24,703 nt of DNA from JAGNHS01 sp964609695 (GTDB taxonomy: Bacteria > Bdellovibrionota > UBA2428): contig CAZSSP010000026.1 in the NCBI GenBank assembly GCA_964609695.1, positions 1 to 24,703 on the forward strand, read 5' to 3'. A program made the position numbers and the translations under genes. Under the pieces are notes generated by a model, which searched no databases, was not told the origin of the DNA, and saw nothing but the letters and a program-made list of their open reading frames with translations. Positions 1 to 6,754 of this stretch are shown here, piece by piece. How positions within the stretch are numbered: position 1 is the stretch's first letter; every line of letters begins with the position of its first letter.

Positions 1-507
1 TTGCTGATGCTTTTAGTTTTGGCTTCTTTTGGAATGCTTTTTGGCACTTTGGTGCTGAGTTTGATTTTTGCAAGATTGAGAGCCCCCGTTTGGCCTCCGA
101 TTGGTATCACACCACTCGATTCAACATTACCTATAATTAGCACCATAGCTATTTTAGTTTCTTCTGTTTTATTGCACAAAGCTTTGAGAAAGTTTGAAAA
201 TAATAAAAAAGAAGATTTTAAATATTTTTGGGGATTAGGGGTCTTGTCTGGAGTTTTATTTTTAGTTTTACAGACTTGGTCTTTGGGGCATTGGTATTTA
301 GAGGGAGTGAGAGTTTCTCAGCATCTCTATGCTTCAGCAGTTTATGTCATGATTATTTTTCATGCGCTTCATCTCATAGTGGCGCTCAGTGGAATTATTC
401 ATCAATATTATAAAGCTCGAAGTGAAGAAACACTTCAAGCTTGGACCTGGGTCTGGCATTTTTTAGGGGTAGTGTGGGTTATAATGTGCCCATTGCTATT
501 GTTTTAG
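1..507 (+). CDS. ctaE: Cytochrome c oxidase subunit III (haem-copper oxidase), 5' end cut by window
   Basis: Inner-membrane subunit III of an aa3/caa3-type cytochrome oxidase, an accessory to the proton-pumping core. The 168 visible residues form about five membrane helices. Typical COX3 features are the RAPVWPP segment after the first helix, the YASAVYVMIIFHALHLI helix with its conserved histidines (about residues 111-128), and the terminal WVWHFLGVVWVIMCPLLLF helix. The frame is open to base 1, so the TTG there is probably internal; roughly 20 residues of the usual first helix lie upstream. The stop (505-507) is followed 10 nt later by the cytochrome c start, so the two genes are very likely one operon with other oxidase genes upstream. 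The family call is firm; the oxidase subtype is inferred. Confidence 0.85.
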   Translation: MLMLLVLASFGMLFGTLVLSLIFARLRAPVWPPIGITPLDSTLPIISTIAILVSSVLLHKALRKFENNKKEDFKYFWGLGVLSGVLFLVLQTWSLGHWYLEGVRVSQHLYASAVYVMIIFHALHLIVALSGIIHQYYKARSEETLQAWTWVWHFLGVVWVIMCPLLLF

Positions 508-517
508 GAGTAACGAC

Positions 518-1456
518 ATGAAGAAACACCTATTACTTATAACTTTTGTGTTGATGGCGGCTTGCACATCACAAAAATTTGATACACCTCAAAAGTTGGG
601 TGGAAAATGGGTTTCTTCTCAAACATTAAATCTTGGTCACGACACTTACATGAATTATTGCATGCAATGCCATGGTGTTGCGGGTGATGGAAATGGTCCT
701 GCAGCTCAGGGATCACAACCTTTACCTAGAAATTTCCAATTGGGAATTTTCAAATTTGGAAGTGTAGCCACTGGTGAATTGCCTACGGATGAAGATCTCA
801 AAAGAACCATTCGTTATGGTTTGCGCGGCACTCCAATGCTTCCCTGGGATATTTCTGAAAAGCGTTTGGATGCAGTTGTTCAATACATAAAAACTTTTTC
901 ACCTCGATGGAAAGAAGAAGCTCCCGGCACACCTCAAGAAATGAGCAAAGATCCTTGGGGTCCGGCTTTAGCTTCTGAAGCTATTTCTCAAGGTCGAAAA
1001 ATCTACCATGGTTTTGCGCAATGTTTTCAATGTCATCCTTCTTACGCATCACTTGAAGAAATTAACAAATTTAGTCTTGAGATTACGGGTAATCCTGTAA
1101 AAGAAATTAGAGCCAACCCACACTTAGCAACACTTTTAGACTCCAGTCATAATGTGAAAATTATGCCTCCCGATTTTACAAAGTCTTCCATTAAAACAAG
1201 TGGAAATATCGAAAGCACCTATTTAGTTTTAGGAACAGGTATCGGCGGAACGGCTATGCCTTCATGGAAGGGTTTATTGTCTGCTAAAGGCGATGCCGAA
1301 GAGTCTGAAAAAAATCAGTGGGCTTTGGCTTATTACATTAATAGTTTGAATCGTTTAAAGTTTGATTTGGAAGCTCGCAAACAGTTTATGGCAGAACTTA
1401 ATGCTAAACGTTCACAAGGGGCTCCCATCTTAGAACATAAAAATTCTACAAATTAA
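518..1456 (+). CDS. Dihaem cytochrome c lipoprotein, probable electron donor to the oxidase
   Basis: Predicted exported lipoprotein of 312 residues. The signal peptide ends in the lipobox LMAAC (Cys16 lipidated). Two c-type haem sites are visible: CMQCH at 48-52 with a likely axial Met107 (GTPMLPW), and CFQCH at 169-173 with a likely axial Met247 (GTAMPSW). This gives two cytochrome c domains in tandem; the second has a longer insert between haem site and methionine. An AGGAG Shine-Dalgarno (506-510) lies 7 nt before the ATG and overlaps the stop of the oxidase subunit gene, so the start is secure and translation is probably coupled. Anchored in the membrane next to an oxidase subunit gene, it probably passes electrons to that oxidase; this partner is inferred from context only. 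The gene ends before the terminator at 1533-1597. Confidence 0.9.
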   Translation: MKKHLLLITFVLMAACTSQKFDTPQKLGGKWVSSQTLNLGHDTYMNYCMQCHGVAGDGNGPAAQGSQPLPRNFQLGIFKFGSVATGELPTDEDLKRTIRYGLRGTPMLPWDISEKRLDAVVQYIKTFSPRWKEEAPGTPQEMSKDPWGPALASEAISQGRKIYHGFAQCFQCHPSYASLEEINKFSLEITGNPVKEIRANPHLATLLDSSHNVKIMPPDFTKSSIKTSGNIESTYLVLGTGIGGTAMPSWKGLLSAKGDAEESEKNQWALAYYINSLNRLKFDLEARKQFMAELNAKRSQGAPILEHKNSTN

Positions 1457-1532
1457 TAGCTCTCTCTAAACAGCTCATTATTTGATGTTGCCTGTAAAAG
1501 CTTCTTTTGTGCGATTTTACGTTTAAAGCATT

Positions 1533-1597
1533 TTTTTATTGTGCGCTAAGAAACGGGCCTGAGATTGTCAGGCCCGTTTCTTAGCGCACAATAAAAA
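1533..1597. terminator. Bidirectional Rho-independent terminator, 29-bp perfect stem
   Basis: Arms 1533-1561 and 1569-1597 are perfect reverse complements over 29 bases, with a 7-nt loop (agattgt). The GC-rich inner part (cgggcctg/caggcccg) is flanked by A/T ends that give a U-run on either strand. It sits between the convergent cytochrome c and guaD genes, directly against the guaD stop, so it can end both transcripts. The stem is much longer than most terminators need. Confidence 0.9.
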
Positions 1598-2068
1598 TCA
1601 GTAGCTGACTTTGTCGGACTTTTTGAGCCAGACTTCGAAAGGCGACCAAGCCTCAGAACTTTCAATTTTTAAAAAAGGAATTTTTCTATTTTCAGGGGCC
1701 AATGGTAATTCTTGATAAATAAAATCATCATCAAAACCACCCTTAGCGGCATCCCAACGTGTGGCTGCAAAGTAAACTATTTTTGGGCGGGCCCAATAAA
1801 TGGCTCCCAAACACATCGGGCAAGGTTCACAGCTTGTATAGAGCAGGCAATCCTCTAGCTGAAAACTTTTGAGTGCTTCGCAAGCTTTACGAATGGCTTG
1901 AACTTCGGCGTGTGCTGTAGGGTCAAAACTTGTAGTGACTTCATTCGTGGCTTGAGAAATAATTTTTCCGTTTTGAACTATAAGAGCGGCAAAGGGACCG
2001 CCTTGTCCACTTTGGGCGTTTCGAGTGGCTAACTCGAGAGTGATTCTTATATAGTCTTCGTGTTTCAT
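1598..2068 (-). CDS. guaD: Guanine deaminase (cytidine-deaminase fold)
   Basis: Hydrolyses guanine to xanthine and ammonia in the cytoplasm. The 156 residues equal the length of Bacillus subtilis GuaD and the sequence closely resembles it from memory. Zinc-site residues are in place: His53-Ala-Glu55 (PTAHAEV), and Cys83 and Cys86 in CEPCPMC. Asn42, Asp114 and the C-terminal Tyr156, which belong to the guanine site of the domain-swapped B. subtilis dimer, are also present. Those residues favour guanine deaminase over tRNA adenosine deaminase (TadA). The ATG is preceded by a GAGGG-type Shine-Dalgarno. It is the last gene of a minus-strand run, 21 nt after the TSUP gene, and ends at a strong terminator. 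Its product xanthine is the substrate of the XdhABC enzyme encoded at 11452-16151. Confidence 0.92.
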   Translation of the reverse strand: MKHEDYIRITLELATRNAQSGQGGPFAALIVQNGKIISQATNEVTTSFDPTAHAEVQAIRKACEALKSFQLEDCLLYTSCEPCPMCLGAIYWARPKIVYFAATRWDAAKGGFDDDFIYQELPLAPENRKIPFLKIESSEAWSPFEVWLKKSDKVSY

Positions 2069-2089
2069 GTTCTCGCCCTCAATTAATAA

Positions 2090-2461
2090 CTAACTACGAA
2101 TAAAAAACATTCTGAGAGCGATGACAATGAGAAAAACCGCAAAGCTTTTGCGAAGTAGAGTGGGGTCCATTTTCGTGGCTAAGGTGGCTCCAACTAAGGC
2201 ACCAAAAAAAAGTCCTAAAGCTATGAGTAGGCCACCTTTAACGTGGGTGGCATTCATAAATCCACTTTTATGATATTTCCATAATGCTAAAATTCCTACA
2301 GGCAAAAGTAGAGCCACTAAAGAAGTGGCATTGGCTTGTTGTTGTTGCATGCCTACAATGAACACTAGGGCCGGAACAATGATGGCGCCTCCGCCAATTC
2401 CAAAAAGGCCTGAACAGACTCCAGCAATTAGACCAATGGATAAAAATAAAAGTTGTCCCAT
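2090..2461 (-). CDS. Half-size TSUP (TauE/SafE) membrane transporter
   Basis: Small inner-membrane protein of about 123 residues with four likely helices. It belongs to the TSUP family of exporters/permeases (sulfite, sulfoacetate and other organic anions), recognised by the Gly-rich first helix GVCSGLFGIGGGAIIVPAL. Canonical members have about 250 residues with this unit duplicated, so this is a single-repeat form that would have to dimerise. A TTG lies one codon earlier (2464), but the ATG at 2461 is preferred: it overlaps the stop of the upstream gene as TGATG, a typical coupling arrangement. It sits between an exported protein gene and guaD. Substrate is unknown; a link to purine metabolites would be speculation. 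Confidence 0.8.
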   Translation of the reverse strand: MGQLLFLSIGLIAGVCSGLFGIGGGAIIVPALVFIVGMQQQQANATSLVALLLPVGILALWKYHKSGFMNATHVKGGLLIALGLFFGALVGATLATKMDPTLLRKSFAVFLIVIALRMFFIRS

Positions 2462-3174
2462 CAAGGAGCAGCTCTTTGAATGATATCAATCGCAGACATA
2501 GGCATCTTTTGAATGTTAATCACTCCAGGGGGCATATTCAAGTCTGGCTCATCGGAAGCCAAATATACTTTTTTAAATCCCTTATTAAGAGCGTATTGAG
2601 CAATTTCAGGACCAATAATTTGGCCGTAGATTTTGGCATCTAAGAAAAGATAAGTCGTTTCAGGATTGGCGCAATCAATCCAAAATTTAAGTTCTTCTCC
2701 TCGATCGGCTTGCGCGAGTTTTATGCTTTTCTTTGCGAAAAATTGACGCCAAAGTGTTGAGATCATCGGAGTGTCTTCCATTTGGATAACGTTGACTCCA
2801 AGTTCTGATAAGGTTTCTCCGTAAATTTTTTGAATTGATTTTTCAACATCAGCATTTTCAAGTTCAGATTTTTCAAAAGAGTCGATTAATGCTGATAATT
2901 TAGTGCGAAAAATTCTACCCGCATCATCACTGTGAACATCTCCAAAGATTTTTAGATGTTCGGGGTGGCCGTGAGTAGCTTCAAGTAAAATTCGAATAGC
3001 TTCTTGAGAGGCGGCATCCGTTCTTTTCTCGTGAAGTGCCCAAAGCTTATCTCTAAATTCAATTTGAGTGAGGGCTTCAAAACAAAATTTATCCTGAGCA
3101 GGCTCAGTAGCTTTTATTTGATTAGAAAAAAATAAGATGAGTGAAGACAGCAATAATTGGCTTAAAAGTCGCAT
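2461..3174 (-). CDS. Exported protein of unknown function
   Basis: About 237 residues from the preferred ATG. The frame extends upstream to a GTG at 3237, but those 21 residues are basic and lack signal character, whereas the ATG at 3174 starts directly on a signal peptide (MRLLSQLLLSSLILFFSNQ) with a likely cut near IKATEP. I recognise no family. The mature part looks alpha/beta with two cysteines (in KFCFEA and WIDCANP). The segment FLDAKIYGQIIGPEIAQYAL is followed by KKVYLASDEP, a pattern reminiscent of a Rossmann- or HAD-like strand order but without clear catalytic motifs. First gene of the run with the TSUP transporter and guaD, and divergent from the M23 peptidase gene across an 89-bp gap. 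Confidence 0.7.
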   Translation of the reverse strand: MRLLSQLLLSSLILFFSNQIKATEPAQDKFCFEALTQIEFRDKLWALHEKRTDAASQEAIRILLEATHGHPEHLKIFGDVHSDDAGRIFRTKLSALIDSFEKSELENADVEKSIQKIYGETLSELGVNVIQMEDTPMISTLWRQFFAKKSIKLAQADRGEELKFWIDCANPETTYLFLDAKIYGQIIGPEIAQYALNKGFKKVYLASDEPDLNMPPGVINIQKMPMSAIDIIQRAAP

Positions 3175-3263
3175 ATATCGGTGAGTTCTAGCACAATTTA
3201 CGCCCCGCGTAGATGATTTTTTGCTTAGCTTGCTCACTTTAGCCCCTGCTGTAGACTTTCCTT

Positions 3264-4367
3264 ATGAGATTTTTAAAATTCTATTTTTTCTTATTTTTTT
3301 CATTGGGTCTAGAGGCCAATGAACTCATTTTAAGTGCGCAGATAGCAAAAAGCTTAGGTTATCTTAAAAAAGATACTTCTAAACATCGAGATTTAAAAAG
3401 TAAAACTCAAAATCAATTAGCCTGGGCACCTCATTCTTTGAATTGGCCTGTGAGTTTTCAAAACCCCTTAGATCCTATTGGAAACGATATGGTGGAGTAT
3501 CAACCGTATGATGGAGGTTATTTTCATGGGGGTTTGGATTTATTATCTCCCTTTGGCAGTCACGTTAGGGCTCCTGTGGCAGGGCGAATAGAGGCTGGCC
3601 ACTACGCCTACACACCTCAATCAAATGGTTCTTTAGAGAAAATGTGGAAGCCCTGGCCTCAAAGTGGAAATCCTACTTATTTTGAAGTCGCCATTATCAC
3701 CGATGAAGGTTTTAGATTTGAGTTTCATCATGTAGATCGAAACACTCTTCCACCTGCCATTGTTGAGAAACTTAACAAAGGTAGATCTTCGCGAGTTGAG
3801 GTGGGTGAAGTTTTAGGTGATGTTTTGGAGTGGGAAATTCGAGACTATCATCATATCCATTACAATATTATCGATCCCAATGGTGTGACGAGAGTGAATC
3901 CTCAATACCTATCACCCGAAATAGCGGATTCAATAGCACCTGAGGTGATTGCGATGGCCTATAAATCCAAAAAAAATAATATATGGATGGAGTTTAAAAA
4001 TTTTCAAAGACTCAATGATGCTGAAGAAATTCAGGTTGTTTGTAAAGATCAAAAAATTCGAGAGGGATTCGAACATCCACCTGTGAGCAGTGAATTGGTA
4101 TTTCAAAATGGCAAGAAAACTTCTTGGAATTTTAAACGCAGTTTAGAAGATGAAAATTCTATGTGGCCTGAATTGTGGAATTTTTATGCTCGAAGTTTAA
4201 ATTTGTTTTCTAAAAATTATGAAACCTGGGGCGATTACGGCCACGGTGAGTTTATTGTGAGACTAAAAGTTCCTGAAAAAGCCGAGGGGCCGTTTAAAAT
4301 TAAACTTATCGACGACGCCTCCAATGAAACTTTGATTGAGGGAGAGAATTCCACTAATCTATTTTAA
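3264..4367 (+). CDS. Exported M23 (LytM-type) metallopeptidase
   Basis: Predicted peptidoglycan endopeptidase acting outside the inner membrane. A short signal peptide (MRFLKFYFFLFFSLGLEANE) precedes a LytM domain at about 65-215. Zinc ligands are visible: His88-x3-Asp92 in FHGGLDLLSPFG, and His197-Ile-His199 in DYHHIHYNIIDPNG; the APVAGRI strand (103-109) and His155/His156 are also typical. The catalytic set looks complete, so this is not a degenerate LytM activator. The spacing between the two ligand pairs is longer than in small lysostaphin-type enzymes, with an insert around 113-138 rich in Trp and Pro. Residues 217-367 form an unrecognised, probably beta-rich C-terminal domain. The next gene starts 5 nt after the stop. 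Whether it remodels its own wall or attacks another cell's is not decidable here. Confidence 0.85.
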   Translation: MRFLKFYFFLFFSLGLEANELILSAQIAKSLGYLKKDTSKHRDLKSKTQNQLAWAPHSLNWPVSFQNPLDPIGNDMVEYQPYDGGYFHGGLDLLSPFGSHVRAPVAGRIEAGHYAYTPQSNGSLEKMWKPWPQSGNPTYFEVAIITDEGFRFEFHHVDRNTLPPAIVEKLNKGRSSRVEVGEVLGDVLEWEIRDYHHIHYNIIDPNGVTRVNPQYLSPEIADSIAPEVIAMAYKSKKNNIWMEFKNFQRLNDAEEIQVVCKDQKIREGFEHPPVSSELVFQNGKKTSWNFKRSLEDENSMWPELWNFYARSLNLFSKNYETWGDYGHGEFIVRLKVPEKAEGPFKIKLIDDASNETLIEGENSTNLF

Positions 4368-4372
4368 ATCTC

Positions 4373-5044
4373 GTGAAATTGACTCAATCCGATGCTGTAA
4401 AATTTATTAATCAAGTAGGCTTATGTTTAACTTTTCCTGATAATAATAAGCGCGATCCATTGTCATTATGGTTTGCATTACATCCCAGAACTCCAATGAG
4501 ATGGGAGTGGGATCAAAATGGCGATGATCGTGTGCCTGATCTCTGGGTTTTTAGAGAGGAACTTTCGCGCTCTTCAAAAGTCCTCTACGCCAAATGGTAT
4601 AGAGGGCGAGCTACATTTATTTCTAAAAAAATGGCAGTGGCTTTGGTGGCGAGTCTTAATGATATGCGTCGACCTCATTTTGGATTGAGTCGCGATGCTC
4701 GAGATATTTTAGAATTGCTAGAGGAAAATTCACCGCTCTCTACTAAGCAACTAAAAAAGATGAGTTCCAAACAAGGGAAATTTTGGGAGTCGACTTTTCA
4801 AAAAGCACTCAAAGAATTGTGGGAGCGTCTGTTGATTGTAGGTTGGGGCGAAAAAGATGATGGTGCATTTCCTTCGCTCAATATGGCCTCAACAAAATTA
4901 TTTTTTGAAGATCTTTGGAAGGATGCCACAATGATGACAAGTTTAGAAGCTGATGAGTTTGTATTAGAACAAATAAAAAGTAGTCCAACAATGCTACGCT
5001 TTTATAAGCAACTTAAAACAAAATATTTAAAATTGAGAAAATAA
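4373..5044 (+). CDS. Unknown cytoplasmic protein, possibly AlkZ-related winged-helix
   Basis: 223 residues from a GTG 5 nt after the M23 peptidase stop; no signal peptide or membrane helix. The N-terminal half has a tryptophan-rich pattern (LWFALHPRTPMRWEWDQ, then LWVFREELS, then YAKWYRGRATFIS at about 72-84). That loosely recalls AlkZ-related/YcaQ winged-helix proteins with their W-x-W-K-D-E-L and RGR-x-FIS motifs. The middle (about 108-165) reads like a helix-turn-helix: ARDILELLEENSPLSTKQLK, then WESTFQKALKELWERLLI. YcaQ-family glycosylase activity cannot be claimed because I do not see its catalytic QxQ/QxD motif. The last 32 bases overlap the convergent small membrane protein gene. Family assignment is tentative. 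Confidence 0.6.
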   Translation: MKLTQSDAVKFINQVGLCLTFPDNNKRDPLSLWFALHPRTPMRWEWDQNGDDRVPDLWVFREELSRSSKVLYAKWYRGRATFISKKMAVALVASLNDMRRPHFGLSRDARDILELLEENSPLSTKQLKKMSSKQGKFWESTFQKALKELWERLLIVGWGEKDDGAFPSLNMASTKLFFEDLWKDATMMTSLEADEFVLEQIKSSPTMLRFYKQLKTKYLKLRK

Positions 5045-5315
5045 TATAAAGGCTGATCATCCAAATAAATAATCCGGGAAAAGCTAGGGGATGTCTCCAG
5101 GCTAATTGACGATAGTGTTTGTCGCACCAAGACCCCGTATAGGAAACGGCTCCAGGATGGGATCTCGTGTGTCCTGGCATTTTGCATTTTTCGCAGATTC
5201 CACAGTAGCCATCTGGAATTTTATATTTAATAAAATAGGCGGGGTCCTTTTCTCTGAGTACCTCACAATAACAGTCTCGATTGTTGATGCTTAAATTATT
5301 GTTGGTATTTTTCAT
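5013..5315 (-). CDS. Small Cys-rich membrane protein, unknown function
   Basis: About 100 residues from ATG 5315, which has a GGA four bases upstream; the frame extends to 5345 without better support. The N-terminal two thirds carry many cysteines and histidines: CYCEV, then CGICEKC, then GHTRSHPGAVSYTG, then WCDKHY. This looks like a small zinc-binding knuckle. I recall similar CGICExCxKPGHT and YTGxWCDxHY patterns in uncharacterised bacterial proteins, but know no function. One hydrophobic helix (GLFIWMISLYIIFSIL) ends the protein, so it should be tail-anchored. It starts 20 nt inside the 3' end of the upstream exported-protein gene and ends 32 nt inside the convergent gene on the other strand. 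The concentrated Cys/His pattern argues it is real rather than a shadow frame. Confidence 0.65.
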   Translation of the reverse strand: MKNTNNNLSINNRDCYCEVLREKDPAYFIKYKIPDGYCGICEKCKMPGHTRSHPGAVSYTGSWCDKHYRQLAWRHPLAFPGLFIWMISLYIIFSILNILF

Positions 5316-6537
5316 AATTCCAATCTTTTGACTTAGTTTTTTCAATAAGTTTTGGGTTTTTCTTTAGTTCTAATTTCATTTTTTCATCAATTTTTTTCCA
5401 GAACAATTCTCTTTCTTCTCTTTTTTTCTTTTCTCTTTCTTGATGATCTTTAAGTAAAATTGGATACCAGATAGGTAAACTGCTGACTACAGTAACAGCT
5501 CCTACGACCATTCCATCGACAAGGATGTCAGCGCTAAATAGAGATGTTGCTAAACTTTTTCCATGAAACTCAATGGAGAAGACTTGTGAGTTTGGGAAAT
5601 GTCTTTTGATTCCTAGGTAAAGAGCAGCTAGTGAAGGTAATTGATTAAATGGAAAAGGGATGTCTTGAATTCCGCTTTCTCTGAGTGCACCGCATGCGCC
5701 TGCGATACAAGTTCCGGCCCCAGTGCCTCGCCTATCATTATTTTTTAGTAAGTAGTTCATTCTCTCTATTTCTTCAGGGCTGGCTTTGAGGTTAAATTTA
5801 AAAAAGCTATCCTTGAGTGATCGTCGTGCCAGTGTTTCGTGGACCTTTTGTTCCTTAAATCTTTCATAAGTATTCATAGTGCCCCAAACTTCTCCATCAA
5901 CTATAATTTTTATATGAGTGCAGGATGTGTGGCCTTCAGGATAACGCGGGTACCACATCAGCGCTAAGCCATTTTGAGAAGTTTTTATTTTCATTTCTTC
6001 GCTACTTGAGTTTGCAAATGCTTTAAGAAATTTATGAAGCTCAGGGTGAGAGCGCTTAAATTTATCAGCATTATAAAAGGCAAAAGCTCTAGTGTTTGGA
6101 GAATTTTCTCCAGACAGTGCTTTGATTAAATCTTCTTGCTGTTGATTTTTTTTCATGAGAGGTAATTCTTTACCCTTAAGCGCCGGGTGCATAACGGCTG
6201 CAGCAATTTCTTCAAGTGAAATTCTTCCTTTAAAAAGATTCGAGAGATAAAGTGATCTTTCAACACCCATGACACCATCAATTTTGATTTCGCTTCTACC
6301 AGCATCGTCTAGAAGATTTTGAAGCTGCTTTCGCACATCTGAAAAGAGGGGCTCACTAAATTCAAAATGAAGTGTTTTCCCAAGATCGTCCAAGCTTTTT
6401 AAACAGTCGTTAGGCTTAGGTGTATCTTCCGCTTGCGAATTGAAAGCTAAACTGAGGCTAAGGCTTAGTTTTAAGATAGAAATTAAAATGGGTCTAAATA
6501 AATTCCCTAAATAATATTCACCCCTAAGCTTAGCCAT
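5296..6537 (-). CDS. Exported protein of unknown function, possible permuted papain-like fold
   Basis: 413 residues. A long basic n-region and hydrophobic stretch (RPILISILKLSLSLSLAF) form a signal peptide with a likely cut at NSQA-EDT. Residues 40-180 are helical and unrecognised. The core has two conserved-looking blocks: GHTSCTHIKIIVDGEVWG (202-219; His203, Cys206, His208) and RGTGAGTCIAGACGALRESG (270-289; Cys277, Cys282), followed by PFPFNQLPSLAALYL. A histidine on a strand followed by a cysteine at the start of a helix is the order found in circularly permuted papain-like enzymes (YiiX/NlpC-like, DUF4105-like). That is a pattern-based guess. Near the C-terminus comes a hydrophobic stretch (about 336-363) and then a highly charged Lys/Glu tail. 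A 217-bp gap with an inverted repeat separates it from the upstream exported-protein gene. Confidence 0.7.
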   Translation of the reverse strand: MAKLRGEYYLGNLFRPILISILKLSLSLSLAFNSQAEDTPKPNDCLKSLDDLGKTLHFEFSEPLFSDVRKQLQNLLDDAGRSEIKIDGVMGVERSLYLSNLFKGRISLEEIAAAVMHPALKGKELPLMKKNQQQEDLIKALSGENSPNTRAFAFYNADKFKRSHPELHKFLKAFANSSSEEMKIKTSQNGLALMWYPRYPEGHTSCTHIKIIVDGEVWGTMNTYERFKEQKVHETLARRSLKDSFFKFNLKASPEEIERMNYLLKNNDRRGTGAGTCIAGACGALRESGIQDIPFPFNQLPSLAALYLGIKRHFPNSQVFSIEFHGKSLATSLFSADILVDGMVVGAVTVVSSLPIWYPILLKDHQEREKKKREERELFWKKIDEKMKLELKKNPKLIEKTKSKDWNYEKYQQ

Positions 6538-6604
6538 GACTGTCTTAATTATCGGGTATTTCTAAGCCCTAAATCGTTAAATCTTAGTTAAGGCCAATCT
6601 TATA

Positions 6605-6751
6605 GTGCGACGTTAAGAGTGGGTTCTAAAACGAGCTTAAGTGTGATTGATCAATGATTTTATGTGTTTATGTTGGTGTTTTTTGGCAGATTAACTTGGG
6701 GGTGCCCTTGTTGGCATTTACATTCTGTATTTCCCACTCTTAACGTCGCAC
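6605..6751. repeat. 19-bp perfect inverted repeat bracketing a 109-nt interval
   Basis: Arms 6605-6623 (gtgcgacgttaagagtggg) and 6733-6751 are exact reverse complements; flanking bases do not extend the match. The element occupies most of the 217-bp gap 6538-6754 between two minus-strand exported-protein genes and begins 3 nt past the stop of the upstream one. The interval has no ORF of note and contains a small palindrome (attgatcaat, 6646-6655). There is no U-run after the distal arm, so it is not a standard terminator. I see no clear target-site duplication. It could be a small non-autonomous mobile element, a structured RNA or a processing site. Confidence 0.8.
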
Positions 6752-6754
6752 AGT

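Noticed and set aside
1598..2068. Reading the deaminase as TadA (tRNA adenosine deaminase)
   Set aside because: Length, Asn42, Asp114 and the C-terminal Tyr156 fit guanine deaminase, and xanthine dehydrogenase genes are nearby.
5106..5294. Plus-strand frame opposite the small Cys-rich gene
   Set aside because: The minus-strand frame has a coherent Cys/His pattern and a membrane helix; this one has neither.
6646..6655. attgatcaat as an FNR site
   Set aside because: The half-sites are directly joined, without the 4-nt centre required for FNR-type boxes; it lies inside the 109-nt repeat interval instead.
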